NCBI RefSeq assembly: GCF_900091625.1
Contig: NZ_FMIC01000002.1
Span: 4,774,001-4,838,000 of the forward strand
Source: Micromonospora peucetia
Lineage (GTDB): Bacteria; Actinomycetota; Actinomycetes; Mycobacteriales; Micromonosporaceae
Reading direction: 5' to 3'
DNA length: 64,000 nt
The notes beneath the pieces are model-generated. The model was not told the DNA's origin, made no database searches, and was given only the letters and a program-made list of their open reading frames with translations. Below, in pieces: positions 33,863 through 48,800 of this stretch. How positions within the stretch are numbered: position 1 is the stretch's first letter; every line of letters begins with the position of its first letter. A program made the translations under genes and the position numbers.

Positions 33863-36800
33863 CCTCCACCGCGAACCAGCCGAACCTGCGCGAGTCGCTC
33901 ATCCAACGCCGGCTGGCGGGCAGGGCCGCCGGTCGGCGCAACGTGATCCCGGCCGTCGACCGCTCGGGTGATCTGCCGCTCTCCTTCGGCCAGCAGCAGA
34001 TGTGGTTCCTCAACCGGCTGGACACCACCAGCCCGGAGTACCTGGTCTCCTCGGCGCTGCGCCTGCGCGGCCCGCTGGACCGGGCCGCGCTGACCCGGGC
34101 GTGGGACGCCCTGATCGCCCGGCACGAGATCCTGCGCACCCGGTACGAGCTGGCCGACCTGACGCCGGTGCAGGTCATCGACGAGCCCCGCCCGCAGGAG
34201 CTGCCGCTGGTCGACCTGGCCGCCGTGCCGCAGGCCGAGCGGGAGGAGCGCGCCGCCGCGCTGCTGGCCGAGCTGGCCGCCACCGGCTTCGACCTGGCAG
34301 CCGAGTGGCCGGTACGGGCGACGCTGCTGCGACTGGGCCCGGCCGAGCACCTCCTGGTGCTGGTGATCCACCACATCGCCTGCGACGCGCCCTCCACGGC
34401 GGTGCTCCTCGGCGACCTGGCCGAGTTGTACGGCGCGTTCGTCCGCGACGAGCCGTCACCGCTGACGCCGCCGGCCGTGCAGTTCGCCGACTTCGCGGCC
34501 TGGCAGCGCGACCGGCTCCGCGGCGACCTGCTGGAGCGGCACCTGGAGCACTGGCGCGACCGGCTCGCCGGCATCGCCCCGTTGGAGCTGCCCGCCGACC
34601 GGCCCCGGCCCCGGGTACGCGACTGGCGGGGCGCGTCGGTTCCCTTCGCGCTCCCGGCCGACGTCTCGGCCGCGCTGCGCGAGATCGCCCGTGGCGCGGA
34701 GACCACTCTCTTCGTCACCCTGCTGACCGCCTTCCAGGCGCTGCTGTCGCGCTACACCGGCCGCACCGACATCCCCGTGGGCAGTGTGACGTCCGTGCGT
34801 GACCGCGCCGAGCTGCGCAACCTGGTCGGGTACGGGATCGACAATATGGTCGTCCGGGGCAGCTGGACGGGGGATCCGGCCTTCGCCGACCTGCTGCGCG
34901 CCAGCCGAGCCACCGTGCGGGACGCCTTCGCACACGCCGACGTGCCCTTCGCGCTGCTGGTTGACGAGTTCGAGCCGGAGCGGGACCTGTCCCGTACGCC
35001 GCTCTACCAGGTCGCCTTCACGCTGGGCGACGACACTCCCACCGGCACCTGGCCGGCCGGCCTCACCGCCGAGCCGCTCTGGCTGCCCACCCAGGTCGCC
35101 AAGGTCGACCTGCAACTGCACGTAGTCGAGGGCGCCGACGGCCAGCTGCGCGGGCACCTGGAGTACGCGACCGCGCTGTTCGACCCGGCCACCGTGCGGC
35201 GGATGGCCGACCACCTCGGCCGGCTGCTGCACCACGTGGCCGCTCACCCGGACGCCCGGATCTCCGAGCTGCGTATCCTCGACGACGCCGAGCTGGCGGC
35301 CGTCACCCCCGCGCCGGCCCGCCCCGCCGCCGCGGTGACCCGGACGGTGCACGGCGTCTTCGCCGCCACCGCCGCCGCCCACCCCGGCGCGACCGCTGTC
35401 GTGGCCGGCGCGCGACGCCTCACGTACGCCGAACTGGACGCCACCGCGAACCGGCTGGCGCACCACCTGCGGGCCCTCGGCGCCGGCCCGGAGCGGCTGG
35501 TCGCGGTCTGCCTGGACCGTGGCGCGGAGCTGGTCTGCACCCTGCTGGGCGTGCTCAAGTCCGGATCGGCGTACCTGCCGGTGGAGCCCGGCGTCCCGGC
35601 CGACCGGGTCGACTTCATGCTGGCCGACGCCGGCGCGCGGATCGTGGTGACCACCGAGGCCCACCGGGCGCGGTTCGCCGACTTCGACGGCGTCCTGGTG
35701 GTGCTGGACGACCCCGCGCACGCCGGGGAGATCGCCGGACGCCCCGGCACCGACCCGGGCGTCGCCGTCGACCCCGAGAACCTGATCTACGTCATCTACA
35801 CCTCCGGGTCGACCGGCCGCCCCAAGGGCGTCTTCCTGACCCACGCCAACGTGCTGCGGCTGATGACCGTGGCGCAGGACGACCTGAAGTTCGGCCCCGC
35901 CGACGTGTGGCCGCTGTTCCACTCGTACGCCTTCGACGTGTCGGTGTGGGAGCTGTGGGGCGCGTTGCTGCACGGCGGTCGGCTGGTGGTGGTGCCCCGC
36001 GAGGTCACCCGTTCCCCCGGGGACCTGCTCGACCTGCTGGTCGAGGAGCAGGTCACCGTGCTCAACCAGACCCCGACGGCGTTCCGCGGCCTGGTGGGGC
36101 TGGCCCGCGACGGCGACCCGCGCATCGACCGGCTCGCGCTACGCGCGGTCATCTTCGCCGGGGAGAAGCTGGAGTACGGCGACCTCGGCCCCTGGGTGGC
36201 CCGTCGAGGGCTGGCCGCGCCCCGGCTGCTCAACCTCTACGGGATCACCGAGATCACGGTGCACGCCACCTACTACGAGGTGGGCCCGGACGACCTGGCC
36301 GGCACCGCCGCCAACCCGATCGGCGTCCCGCTGGCCGACCTGAGCATCCACCTGCTCGACCCGTACGGCAATCCGGTGCCGGTCGGCGTCACCGGCGAGA
36401 TCCACGTCGGCGGCCCCGGCGTGGCCCGCGGCTACCTGAACCGGCCCGAGCTGACCGCCCAGCGGTTCGTGCCCGACCCGTTCGGCCCGGCCGGCGCCCG
36501 GCTGTACCGCAGCGGCGACCTGGCCCGCCGGCGCGCCGACGGCAGCCTGGAGTTCGTCGGCCGGATCGACGACCAGGTGAAGATCCGGGGCTACCGGGTC
36601 GAGCTGGGCGAGATCGAGGCCGCCATCTCGGCCCTGCCCGGGGTCCGGGAGGCGGTGGTCGTCGTCCGTGAGGACACCCCCGGCGACCGGCGGCTGGTGG
36701 CGTACTCGGTCGTCGACGAGCAGGTGGAGCTGCCCCGGCCGGGGCAGGTGCGCGCGGCGCTGGCCCGCACCCTGCCCGAGTACATGATCCCGTCGGCGTT

Positions 36801-39800
36801 CGTCCCGCTGGCCCGGCTGCCGTTGACCGTCAACGGCAAGCTCGACAAGCGGGCGTTGCCGGCGCCCGACCGCACGGTGACCGCCACCGACCGGCCGTAC
36901 CTGGCGCCGCGTACCGAGGTGGAGGAGCGGCTCGCCGCGATCTGGGCCGAGCTGCTCGGCCTGGAACGGATCGGCGTCGAGGACGGCTTCTTCGACGTCG
37001 GCGGCGACTCGATCCGCGCCGTGGCGCTCGCCGGGGCCATCCGGGCCGCCGGCCTCGACGTGCAGGTGCGCGACCTCTTCGAGCGTCGCAGCATCGCCGA
37101 GCTGGCGGAGTTCCTCACCGGCCGCCCCGCACCGGCCGACCCGGAGCCGGCCGTCGCCCCGTTCGCGCTGATCGCCGAGGCCGACCGGACCACGCTGCCG
37201 GACGGCGTCGTCGACGCGTACCCGTGCACCCAGGTGCAGCTCGGCATGCTGGCGGAAATGCTCGCCGGGGAGCACAACCACTACCTCAACGCCACCACCT
37301 ACCGGGTCCCCGACCGGGGCGAGTTCTCGTTCGACGCGTTCCGGGAGGCCGCCGCGCTGCTGGTACGGCGCCACGAGGTGCTGCGTACCTCGTTCGACCT
37401 GACCGGCTACTCGGTGCCGATGCAGCTCGTGCACGCGACCGCCGAGATGCGGGTCGGCATGGACCGGGCCCGCGCCGAGGACCGGGACGGCCTGGAGCGG
37501 GAGCTGCGCGACTTCATCGCCGCCGAGCGGGCCGAGATGTTCGACCTCGGCCAGCCGGCGCTGTTCCGGCTGCACGCGCGGGTCTGCGCGGACGGCAGCT
37601 GGTGGCTGACCCTCACCGAGTGCCACCCGATCATGGACGGCTGGAGCTACCACTCGCTGATGATGGAGCTGGTCGGCGCGTACCACCGGATCCGCGACGG
37701 GCTGGCGGTCGAGCCCCGCCCCGCCCCGCCGGTGCGGTTCGCCGACGCCGTCGCCGCCGAGCTGCGCTCGACCGGCGACGGGTCGGACCGCGCCTTCTGG
37801 CACGACAGGGTCGCCGGCCGGGACCGGTTCGTCCTGCCCGAGGGCTGGGGCGACCCGACCGCCGAGGAGGGCGCGCAGTACGACCACTGGGTGCCGCTGC
37901 ACGACCTGGAGCCCGGACTGCGGGCGTTGGCCCGGGAGACCGGGGTGCCGTTCAAGTCGGTGATGCTGGCCGCGCACCTGAAGGTGATGAGCCAGCTCAC
38001 CGGGTCGCAGTCCTTCTTCAGCGGGCTGGTGTCCAACATCCGTCCGGAGGTCGCCGGCGCGGACCGCGTCTACGGGATGCACCTGAACACGGTGCCGTTC
38101 GTGCACGACGTGGACGCCCGGACCTGGCGGGAGCTGATCGGCCGGACGTTCGCCGGGGAACTGGAGCTGTGGCCGCACCGCCGGTACCCGCTGCCGGTGC
38201 TGCAGCGGGAGGTCGGCGACGGTGGCCGGATGCTGGACGTCCGGTTCAGCTTCCACGACTTCCACCAGATCGACACCGACGAGATCGACTACACCGACTC
38301 CATCGACGACAGCCCGAACGAGTTCCCGCTGGGCGTGATCAGCCGGCTCGGCTTCATCACGCTGGAGGCCAACCTGCGCCACCTCGGCGTGCCGCAGGTG
38401 GCCCGCCTGGGTGGCATGTACCGGGCGGTGTTGGAGGCGATGGTCGCCGATGTGGATGGTGACGCGTCGGTGGTGTGTCTGCCGGCGGGTGAGGTGTCGG
38501 TGGTGTTGGCGGACGGGGTGTCGGCGGTGCAGCCGGTGTCGCGTTCGGTGTTGGTGGAGTTCGAGGCGCGGGTGGCGGAGACGCCGTCGGCGGAGGCGGT
38601 GTCGGTCCCGGGCGATCGGGGGGTGGACTTCGCCGAGTTGGACTCGCGGGCTGGGCAGGTCGCCCGGTGGTTGGCTGCCCGGGGTGTGGGTGCCGGTGCG
38701 GTGGTGGGTGTGCTGCTGGATCGGGGTGTGGATCTGGTGGCGTCGATGTTGGGGGTGTGGAAGGCGGGTGCGGCGTTCGTGCCGGTGGATCCGTCGTATC
38801 CGCCGGGTCGGATCGCCGCCATGTTGGCCGACGCGGGTGCCCGCGTCGCGGTGACCTCGGGCCGGTACGCCGACCGGTTCGCTCCCGTCGGGGTGGAGGT
38901 GGTGCGCGTCGAGGAGATCGGCGAGACCGACTCGCCCCTACCGGCCCGCGCCACGGATCTCGACGAGTTGGCGTATGTGATTTTCACGTCGGGTTCGACG
39001 GGGCGTCCGAAGGGTGTGCAGGTTACGCATCGGGGTTTGGCGAATCATGTGCGGTGGGCGGCGGGTGAGTTGGCGTCGCGTGGTGCGGGTGGTTGTGCGG
39101 TGTTTTCGTCGGTGGCGTTTGATTTGCAGGTGCCGAATTTGTGGGCGCCGTTGGTTGCGGGTCAGCGGGTGGTGATGGTGGGTCAGGATGTGGATCTGGC
39201 TGAGTTGGGTGTGGTGTTGGCGGGTGCGGGGCCGTTCAGTTTCTTGAAGTTGACGCCGGGTCATCTGGAGATTCTGGGTCGGCAGTTGTCGGATGAGGCG
39301 TTGGCGTCGTTGGCGTCGGTGGTGGTGGTTGCGGGTGAGGCGTTGCCGGCGGCGTTGGCGAACCGGTGGCTGACGTTGTTGGGTCCGGGTGGTCTGGTCA
39401 ACGAGTACGGGCCGACTGAGGCGAGTGTGGGCACGTGCATCTTCCCGATCGAGGGGGAGCAGCCGGGTCCGGTGGTGCCGATCGGTCGCGCCCTGCCGGG
39501 CATGACGATGTACGTGCTCAACCGGGATCTGCAGCTGTCCCCGGTCGGTGTCGTGGGTGAGTTGTACGTGGGCGGCGTGGGTGTCGCCCGTGGCTATGCG
39601 AACCAGCCGGGTTTGACGGCGGAGCGGTTCGTGCCGGACCCGTTCGCCGGAACCGGAACCGCGGCCGGAACCGGAACCGGGGCGCGGTTGTATCGGACCG
39701 GGGACCTGGTGCGCCGGATGGCGGACGGGGCGGTGGAGTTCGTCGGCCGCGTCGACCACCAGGTGAAGATCCGGGGTTACCGGATCGAGCTGGGCGAGAT

Positions 39801-42800
39801 CGAGTCGGTCGTCGAGGGCACCGACGGTGTCGCGGACGCGGTCGCCCTGGTCGGCGAGTCGGACCGGCTGGTGGTGTTCTACCGGCCGACCGCGCCGGGC
39901 ACGGAGCTGGCGGAGCGGCTGCGGCAGCGGTGTGCGGAGCAACTGCCGGAATACATGATTCCGGCCGAGTTCGTCGCGGTCGAGGCGATCCCGCTGAACG
40001 CCAACGGCAAGGTCGACCGGGCTGCCCTGTGGGACACCTCGGTGCCGACGCACCGGGCGTACGTCGCCCCGGCGACCGAGTTGGAGACGCAGCTCGCCGG
40101 GATCTGGGGCCAGGTGCTCAACCTGGAACAGGTCAGCACCCAGGAGAGCTTCTTCGACCTCGGCGGGCACTCCATCAGCGCCATCGCGCTCGTCGGCGCG
40201 CTGCGCGGCGCCGGGCACGCGGTCTCGGTGCGTGACGTCTTCGTACACCGCACCGTCGCCGCCCTGGCCGCGCACCTCACCGCCGGGGACGGCGTCGAGG
40301 CGGCGCCCGCCTTCCAGGCGGTCGCCCCGTTCGGCCTGCTCGACGACGCCGACCGGGCCGCCCTGCCCGCCGGGATCGCCGACGCGTACCCGTGTGCGCA
40401 GGTGCAGCTCGCCATGCTCGTGGTCACCCTCTCCGACTCCGATCGACGCACCTACCACAACGTGTCCGCGTTCCCGATCCGCGACGAGCGCGCCTTTGAC
40501 GGCGACGCACTGCGCGGGGCCGTGCAGACCGTGGTGGCGCGGCACGAGATCCTGCGTACCTCGTTCGACCTGACCGGCTACTCGGTGCCCATGCAGCTCG
40601 TGCACACCGAGGTGCCCGTCGACGTCACCGTGCTCGACCTGGGCGACGGCACGGACGAGGAGGCCGAGAACCAGCTGCGGGCATACCTGGCCGCCGAGCG
40701 GACTCGGCCGTTCACCCCCGACCAGGTCCCGCAGATGCGGGTCGCCGGAGCGGCCGGCCGCAACGACACGTGGTGGTTCGTGCTGACCATGTCGCACGGC
40801 ATCCTCGAGGGCTGGAGCCACCACTCGCTGCTGATGGAGATCCTCGACAACTACCGCAGTCTGCGGGACACCGGCGCACCGGCCGCGTTCGAGGCCACGC
40901 CGGTCCGCTACGCCGACTTCGTCGCGGGCGAGCTCGAGGCGCTGTCGTCGACCGAGGACCGCGACTACTGGCAGGGCGTCGTGGCGCAGCCGATCTTCGA
41001 GCTGCCCGCCGGCTGGGGCGAGGACGAGTCCGTCCCCGAGTACGAGTGCGGCACCCAGGTCCCGCTGCACGACCTGATGGACGACCTGCGCGAGCTGGCC
41101 AGCCGGACCGACACGTCGCTGAAGAGCGTGCTGCTGGCCGCGCACCTGAAGGTGATGAGCCAGCTCACCGCCGAGCCGGTGTTCACCAGCGGGCTGGTCA
41201 GCCACGGCCGGCCCGAGGTGACCGGCGCCGACCGGGTGTACGGGATGCACCTGAACACGCTGCCGTTCGTGCACGACGCCGGCGCGCGGACCTGGCGGGA
41301 GCTGATCCGGGGGACGTTCGCCGGGGAGTTGGAGCTGTGGCCGCACCGCCGGTACCCGCTGCCGGCCGTGCAGCGCCTCGGCGACGGCCGACGGCCGATC
41401 GAGATCCTCTTCAACTACCTCGACTTCGAGCAGGTCGACACCGAGCGGGTCGACTTCGACGACGCCATCTACGAGGCCAGCGGCGAGTTCGGCCTGCACG
41501 TCTCCACGCTCGGCGGCGTACTCAACATCCTGGCCCGGCCGCACCAGGTCAGCTACCCCAACGTCCTGCGGCTCGGTGGCATGTACCGGGTGGTGTTGGA
41601 GGCGATGGTCGCCGATGTGGATGGTGACGCGTCGGTGGTGTGTCTGCCGGCGGGTGAGGTGTCGGTGGTGTTGGCGGACGGGGTGTCGGCGGTGCAGCCG
41701 GTGTCGCGTTCGGTGTTGGTGGAGTTCGAGGCGCGGGTGGCGGAGACGCCGTCGGCGGAGGCGGTGTCCGTGCCGGGCGGCCGGGGAGCCGGCTTTGCGG
41801 AGCTCGACGCCCGTGCGGCGGCGATCGGGCGGCGTCTGGTCGGCCGGGGTGTGGGTGCCGGTGCGGTGGTGGGTGTGCTGCTGGATCGGGGTGTGGATCT
41901 GGTGGCGTCGATGTTGGGGGTGTGGAAGGCGGGTGCGGCGTTCGTGCCGGTGGATCCGTCGTATCCGCCGGGTCGGATCGCCGCCATGTTGGCCGACGCG
42001 GGTGCCCGCGTCGCGGTGACCTCGGGCCGCTATGCCGACCGGTTCACCGGCGCCGGGGTCGACGTGCTCCGGGTCGAGGACGTCGAGGACGACGGTGACG
42101 TGCGTGCGGCCCTGCCCGGGCCAGCCGACCTCGACGAGTTGGCGTATGTGATTTTCACGTCGGGTTCGACGGGGCGTCCGAAGGGTGTGCAGGTTACGCA
42201 TCGGGGTTTGGCGAATCATGTGCGGTGGGCGGCGGGTGAGTTGGCGTCGCGTGGTGCGGGTGGTTGTGCGGTGTTTTCGTCGGTGGCGTTTGATTTGCAG
42301 GTGCCGAATTTGTGGGCGCCGTTGGTTGCGGGTCAGCGGGTGGTGATGGTGGGTCAGGATGTGGATCTGGCTGAGTTGGGTGTGGTGTTGGCGGGTGCGG
42401 GGCCGTTCAGTTTCTTGAAGTTGACGCCGGGTCATCTGGAGATTCTGGGTCGGCAGTTGTCGGATGAGGCGTTGGCGTCGTTGGCGTCGGTGGTGGTGGT
42501 TGCGGGTGAGGCGTTGCCGGCGGCGTTGGCGAACCGGTGGCTGACGTTGTTGGGTCCGGGTGGTCTGGTCAACGAGTACGGGCCGACTGAGGCGAGTGTG
42601 GGCACCTGTATCTTCCCGATCGAGGGGGAGCAGCCGGGTCCGGTGGTGCCGATCGGTCGCGCCCTGCCGGGCATGACGATGTACGTGCTGAACCGCGACG
42701 GTGAACTGTCGCCGGTGGGCGTCGTCGGCGAGTTGTACGTCGGTGGAGTCGGCGTCGCCCGTGGGTACGCGAACCAGCCCGGTTTGACCGCGGAGCGGTT

Positions 42801-45800
42801 CGTGCCGGATCCGTTCGGGGCGGCCGGGGCGCGGTTGTATCGGACCGGGGACCTGGTGCGCCGGATGGCGGACGGGGCGGTGGAGTTCGTCGGCCGCGTC
42901 GACCACCAGGTGAAGATCCGGGGTTACCGGATCGAGCTGGGCGAGATCGAGTCGGCCCTGGAGGCAACCGAGGGCGTCGGCGACGCGGTCGCCCTGGTCT
43001 CGGGCTCGGCCGCCGACGGCGACGCCCGACTGGTGGCCTTCTACCGGCCGACCCCGCCGGCGACCCCCGGCCTGCTGGACCGGATCCGGTCGCGATGCGC
43101 GGAGCAGCTGCCGGAGTACATGATCCCGGCCGAGTTCGTCGCGGTCGAGGCGATCCCGCTGAACGCCAACGGCAAGGTCGACCGGGCTGCCCTGTGGGAC
43201 AGCGCGGTACCGGTCGAGCGGGTGCACGTCGCCCCGGCGACCGAGTTGGAGACGCAACTGGCCGGGATCTGGGGCCAGGTGCTCAACCTGGAACAGGTCA
43301 GCACCGACGCCAGCTTCTTCGACCTCGGCGGTGACTCGCTGCGTGCGGTCGCCCTGGTCGGCGCGCTGCGCGCGGCCGGCCTCGGGGTGGCCGTGCGGGA
43401 CGTCTTCCTGCACCGCACCGTCGCCGCCCTGGCCGCGCACCTCTCCGGCAAGGACGCCGCGCCGGCGGCACCGGCCTTCCAGGCAGTCGCGCCCTTCTCC
43501 CTGCTGTCGGCCGCCGACCGGGCCGCCCTGCCCGCCGGCCTCGTGGACGCCTACCCGGCTGTGCAGGCGCAGGTCGGCATGACCGTGGAGATCCAGAAGG
43601 ATCCCGACAAGTCGCTGTACCACATCGTCCGCTGCTTCCGGGTGAACAGTGGACGGCCGTTCTCGGCCGACGCGCTACGGGCCGCCGTGCGGGACGTGGT
43701 CGGCCGGCACGAGACGCTGCGCACCTCGTTCGACTTCACCAGCTACTCGGTGCCGATGCAGCTCGTGCACGCCGAGGCGCCGCTCGACGTACGGGTGACG
43801 GAGCTGACCGGCGGGGACGTCGAGGCCCGGCTGCGGGCGTACGTCGACACCGAGCGGGCCCGGCCCTTCGAGCTGGACCAGCCGGCGCCGCTGCTGCGGG
43901 TCGCCGCGCACCGCACCGACGGCCACGGCTGGTGGCTCACCGTCGCGGTGAGTCACCTGGTCACCGGCGGCTGGGACCTGAACACCCTCCTGGTCGAGTT
44001 GATCGGCTGCTACGAGCGGCGCAGTGCCGGCATGGTGCCCGAGTCGCCGGAGCCGACCGCCGTCCGGTACGCCGACTTCGTCGCCGCCGAACTGACGGCG
44101 CTGAAGGCGGGCGAGGACGAGGCGTACTGGCGGGGCGTCGTCGACGGGTACGCCAGCTTCACCACGCCGGACGGCTGGGGCCGGACCGACGGCCCACGGG
44201 AGAGCCTGCGGACCCGGGTCAGCTACCAGGACCTGGAGCCGAAGCTGCGCGCGCTCGCGTCGACCCTCGACGTGTCACCCAAGTCGGTGCTGCACGCCGC
44301 GCACCTGAAGGTGATGAGCCAGCTCACCGACCAGGGGCGCTTCTACACCGGCCTGGTGTGTGACGCGCGTCCGGAGGTGCGGGGCGCGGAGCGGGTGCAC
44401 GGGATGTACATCAACGTGCTGCCGTTCGCGTACGCCCGTGGTGCGGGCACCTGGCGGGAACTGGTGCGGTCGGTCTTCGACCGTGAGGTGGAGCTGTGGC
44501 CGCACCGGCGTTACCCGTTGCCGGCGGTGCAGCGGATGGCCGGTGCCGGGTCCCGCCCGATCGACGTCGTCTTCGACTACACCGAGTTCCGCCGGGCCGG
44601 GGCGGTCGCCGACGAGTCCGTCGACTTCGAGGCCATCGGCGGTGAGGGCGGCACCGAGTTCGCCCTCCAGGTGACCGCCGCCGGCGGCTTCCTCGACCTG
44701 GTCGGCGACAGCCACCTCTTCGGTTCCGCCGCGCTGGCCCGGGTGGGGGCGATGTTCCGTCAGGTGCTCACGGCGATGGTGGCCGACCCGGACGGCGACG
44801 CGGTCGCCGTCCGGCTGCCGGAGGCCGAGCGCGCCGAGATCGAGGGCTGGTCGGCCGGCGACACCGCCGAGGTCGGCGGGTACGTGCCGGCGGCGTTCGA
44901 GGCGCAGGCGGCCCGGCGGCCGGACGCGGTGGCGATCACCTGCGACGACATCCGGGTCAGCTACCGGGACCTGAACGGTCGGGCGAACCGGTTGGCGCAT
45001 CACCTGCGTGAGCTGGGGGTGGGGCCGGAGGTCCTGGTCGGGGTGTGTGCGCACCGGTCGGTCGAGCAGGTCGTGGCGATGTTGGCGGTGCACAAGGCGG
45101 GTGGGGTGTATCTGCCGTTGGATCCGTCGTATCCGGCGGAGCGGTTGGCGTTCATGCTGGCCGACGCGGCGGCACCGGTGCTGCTCACCACCGCCGAGCT
45201 GCGCGGTCAACTCCCGGCGGCCGAGGCGGTCACCGTGCTGCTGGACGGCCCGGACACCTGGGCCGGCCTGCCGGCCACCGACCCGGCGCAGCTCACCGGG
45301 GCGGACAGCGGCTGCTACGTCATCTACACCTCCGGCTCGACCGGGCAGCCCAAGGGCGTCGTCGTACCGCACCGGGCCCTGGTCAACCGCTCGGCGTACG
45401 CCGGCCGGCAGATCAACCGCCTCGACGAGCAGGCGGTGCTGCTCCAGAAGACCGAGATCGGCTTCGACGTCTCCCCGGCCGAGGTCTACGCGGCCCTGTC
45501 GGCGGGCGCCCGGATCGTGGTGGCCCGCCCCGGCGGGCACCGCGACCCCGCGTACCTGCGCGACCTGATCGTCCGCGAGGGCGTCACCGCCGTGGAACTG
45601 GTGCCGAGCATGCTGTCGGCGTTGCTGGCCGAGGGGATCGGCGGCTGCCGGTCGCTGCGGTCGGTGGCGGTCGGCGGCGAGGAGATCGCCCTCGACGTGG
45701 CCCGGTCCTTCCTGGCCGCGCTGCCCGGTTGCGAGCTGCACAACACGTACGGTCCGGCTGAGACCACCGTCGACGTCACCAGTTGGCTGTGCAGCACCGA

Positions 45801-48800
45801 CGCCCTGCGCGGGCTGTCCCGGGTGCCGCTCGGCACCCCGTTCACCAACCTCACCGTCCGGGTGCTCGACGAGCACCTGCAACCGGTGCCGGTCGGGGTG
45901 CGCGGCGAGCTGTGCATCGGCGGAGTGGGGCTGGCCCGGGGCTACCTCGGGGCGCCCGGACTGACCGCGCAGCGGTTCGTGCCGGACCCGTACGGCGCAC
46001 CCGGGTCGCGGTTGTACCGCACCGGGGACGCGGCGGCGTGGCGGGCCGACGGCACGGTCGACTTCCTGGGCCGCATCGACTCGCAGGTCAAGCTGCACGG
46101 CGTACGGATCGAGCTGGGGGAGATCGAGACGGCCCTGCGGGCCTGCCCCGGGGTGACCGACGCGGTCGCCGCCATCCGCGAGCAGGACGGCCGGCGCACC
46201 CTGGTCGGCTACCTCGTCACCGACGGCGGGCCCGCGCCCACCCCCGGTGAGCTGCGGGAACGGCTGCTGGCCGAGCTGCCCGAGGCGATGGTGCCGGCCG
46301 CCTACGTCAGCATCGACGCCATCCCCGTGGATCCGCACGGCAAGGTCGACCGGCGGCAACTGCCGGCACCGGACGCGCGGTCCTACGCCCGGGGCCGCTA
46401 CGAGCGGCCCAACGGCCCGGTGGAGTCGGCGATGGCCGGCGTCTGGTCGTGGGTGCTCGACCTCGACCGGGTCAGCGTCACCGAGAGCTTCTTCGACCTG
46501 GGCGGCGACTCGATGACGGCGGTGACCCTGGTCGGGTCGCTGCGGGCCGCCGGCCACGAGGTCACCGTGCGGGACATCTTCGCGCACCGCACGATCCGCC
46601 GCCTGGTCACCGCGCTCGCCGAGGCCGACACCGCCAAGGAGGGGGCCTTTCGCCCCGTCGAGCCGTACGCGCTGATCGGTGCCGCCGACCGGGCCGCCCT
46701 GCCGGCCGGGCTGGTCGACGCGTACCCGGCGACGCAGGCCCAGGTCGGCATGGCAGTGGAGATCCAGAAGGATCCCGGCAAGTCGCTGTACCACATCGTG
46801 CAGTCGATCCGGGTCGACGACGGCCGGCCGTTCGACGCCGACGCGCTCCAGGCGACGGTCGACGCGCTGGTCGCCCGGCACGAGACGCTGCGCACCTCGG
46901 TCGACCTGACCGGCTATTCGGTGCCGATGCAACTGGTGCGCGTGAGCACCGTCGTGCCGGTCGCCGTGCATCCGGCCGCCGGTTACGCCGAGCACCTGGC
47001 CGCCGAGCGGCGTACCCCGTTCGACCTGGAGTCGGACTCCCCGCTGCTGCGGGTGGCCGCGCACGTCGACGGCGCCGGAGCCTGGTGGCTGACCCTCGCG
47101 GTGAGCCACCTGGTCACCGGCGGCTGGGACCTCAACGCCCTGCTCGCCGAGCTGCTCGGCGGGTACGGGCGGCGCAGCCGCGGCGAGGCGCCGACGCAGG
47201 TCGAGCCCCCTGCCGTCCGGTACGCCGACCACGTCGCCGGCGAGTTGGAGGCGCTGCGTTCACCGGAGACCGCCGAGCACTGGCGGGCGGTGGTGACCGG
47301 CCGGCCGAAGCTGACCCTCCCGGACACCTTCGGCGACCGGTCCGGCGCGGCGGCGGTCTGCCGGTACACGGTGGACGTGCATGACCTGGACGCGGCGGTC
47401 CGACGCCTCGCCAGCGACACCGGCACCTCGGTCAAGGCGGTGCTGCACGCCGCGCACCTGAAGGTGATGAGCCAGCTCACCAACGAGTCCGCCTTCTACA
47501 CGGGCCTGGTGTGTGACGCGCGTCCGGAGGTGCGGGGCGCGGAGCGGGTGCACGGCATGTACATCAACGTGTTGCCGTTCGCACACGCCCGGTCGGCGGG
47601 CACGTGGCGGGAGCTGGTGCGGTCGGTGTTCGACCGTGAGGTGGAGCTGTGGCCGCACCGGCGGTATCCGTTGCCGGCGGTGGCACGGATGGCCGACGCC
47701 GGGTCCCGTCCGATCGACGTCGTCTTCGGCTACGTCGAGACCCGGCAGGACGGCGGCGGGGCCGTCGAGGCGTCCGACGCCGTCGAGGTAGGCGGCCCCG
47801 GGGCCACCGAGTTCGGCCTGTCGGTCGGGGCCGGCGGCGGTACCGTCCGCCTGGTCAGCGACAGCCGGACCGCCGACCCGACCGCCCTGGTACGGATCGG
47901 GGCGATGTTCCGCGAGGTGCTGGCGGCGATGGTGACCGACCCGGGCGGGGACGCGGCGGCGCTGCGTCTGCCGGCCGGGGAGCGGGCCGACCTCGCCCGG
48001 TTCACCCCGGGCCGCACCGCCGAGGTCGGCGGGTACCTGCCGGCGGCGTTCGAGGCGCAGGCGGCCCGGCGGCCGGACGCGGTGGCGGTCACCTCCGAGG
48101 GCGTGTCGTTCTCGTACGGGCAGTTGAACGGTCGGGCGAACCGGTTGGCGCATCACCTTCGGGAGCTGGGGGTGGGGCCGGAGGTCCTGGTCGGGGTGTG
48201 CGCACATCGGTCGGTCGAGCAGGTCGTGGCGATGTTGGCGGTGCACAAGGCGGGTGGGGTGTATCTGCCGTTGGATCCGTCGTACCCGGCGGAGCGGTTG
48301 GCGTTCATGCTGGCCGACGCGGCGGCCCCGGTGCTGCTCACCACCGCCGAACTGCGGGCGCAACTGCCCCCGGTCGAGGCCACGGTGGTGCTGCTGGACG
48401 ACCCGGACGCCTGGGCCGGCCAGCCGCCGACCGACCCGGAACCGCTCACCGACCCGGACAACGGCAGCGTGGTCATCTACACGTCCGGCTCCACCGGGCG
48501 CCCCAAGGGCTCGCTGATGTCCCACCGGGCCCTGGTCAACCGCACCGACCACGTCGGCGCGCAGGTCTACCGGTTGGCCGCCGACGCCGTCGTGCTCCAG
48601 AAGACCGAGATCGGCTTCGACGTCTCCCCGGCCGAGGTCTACGCGGCCCTGTCGGCGGGCGCCCGGATCGTGGTGGCCCGCCCCGGCGGGCACCGCGACC
48701 CCGCGTACCTGCGCGAGCTGATGGCCCGCGAGGGCGTCACCACCGTCCACTTCGTGCCGTCGATGCTCCCGGCGCTGCTGGCCGAGGGGCTGGCCGGGTG

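Noticed and set aside
38938..43623. Minus-strand open frame of 1561 codons opposite NRPS2
   Set aside because: It lies fully antisense to two conserved C-A-T modules, is low-complexity and rich in Arg, His and Gln, and only reflects the GC-rich codon pattern of the real gene.
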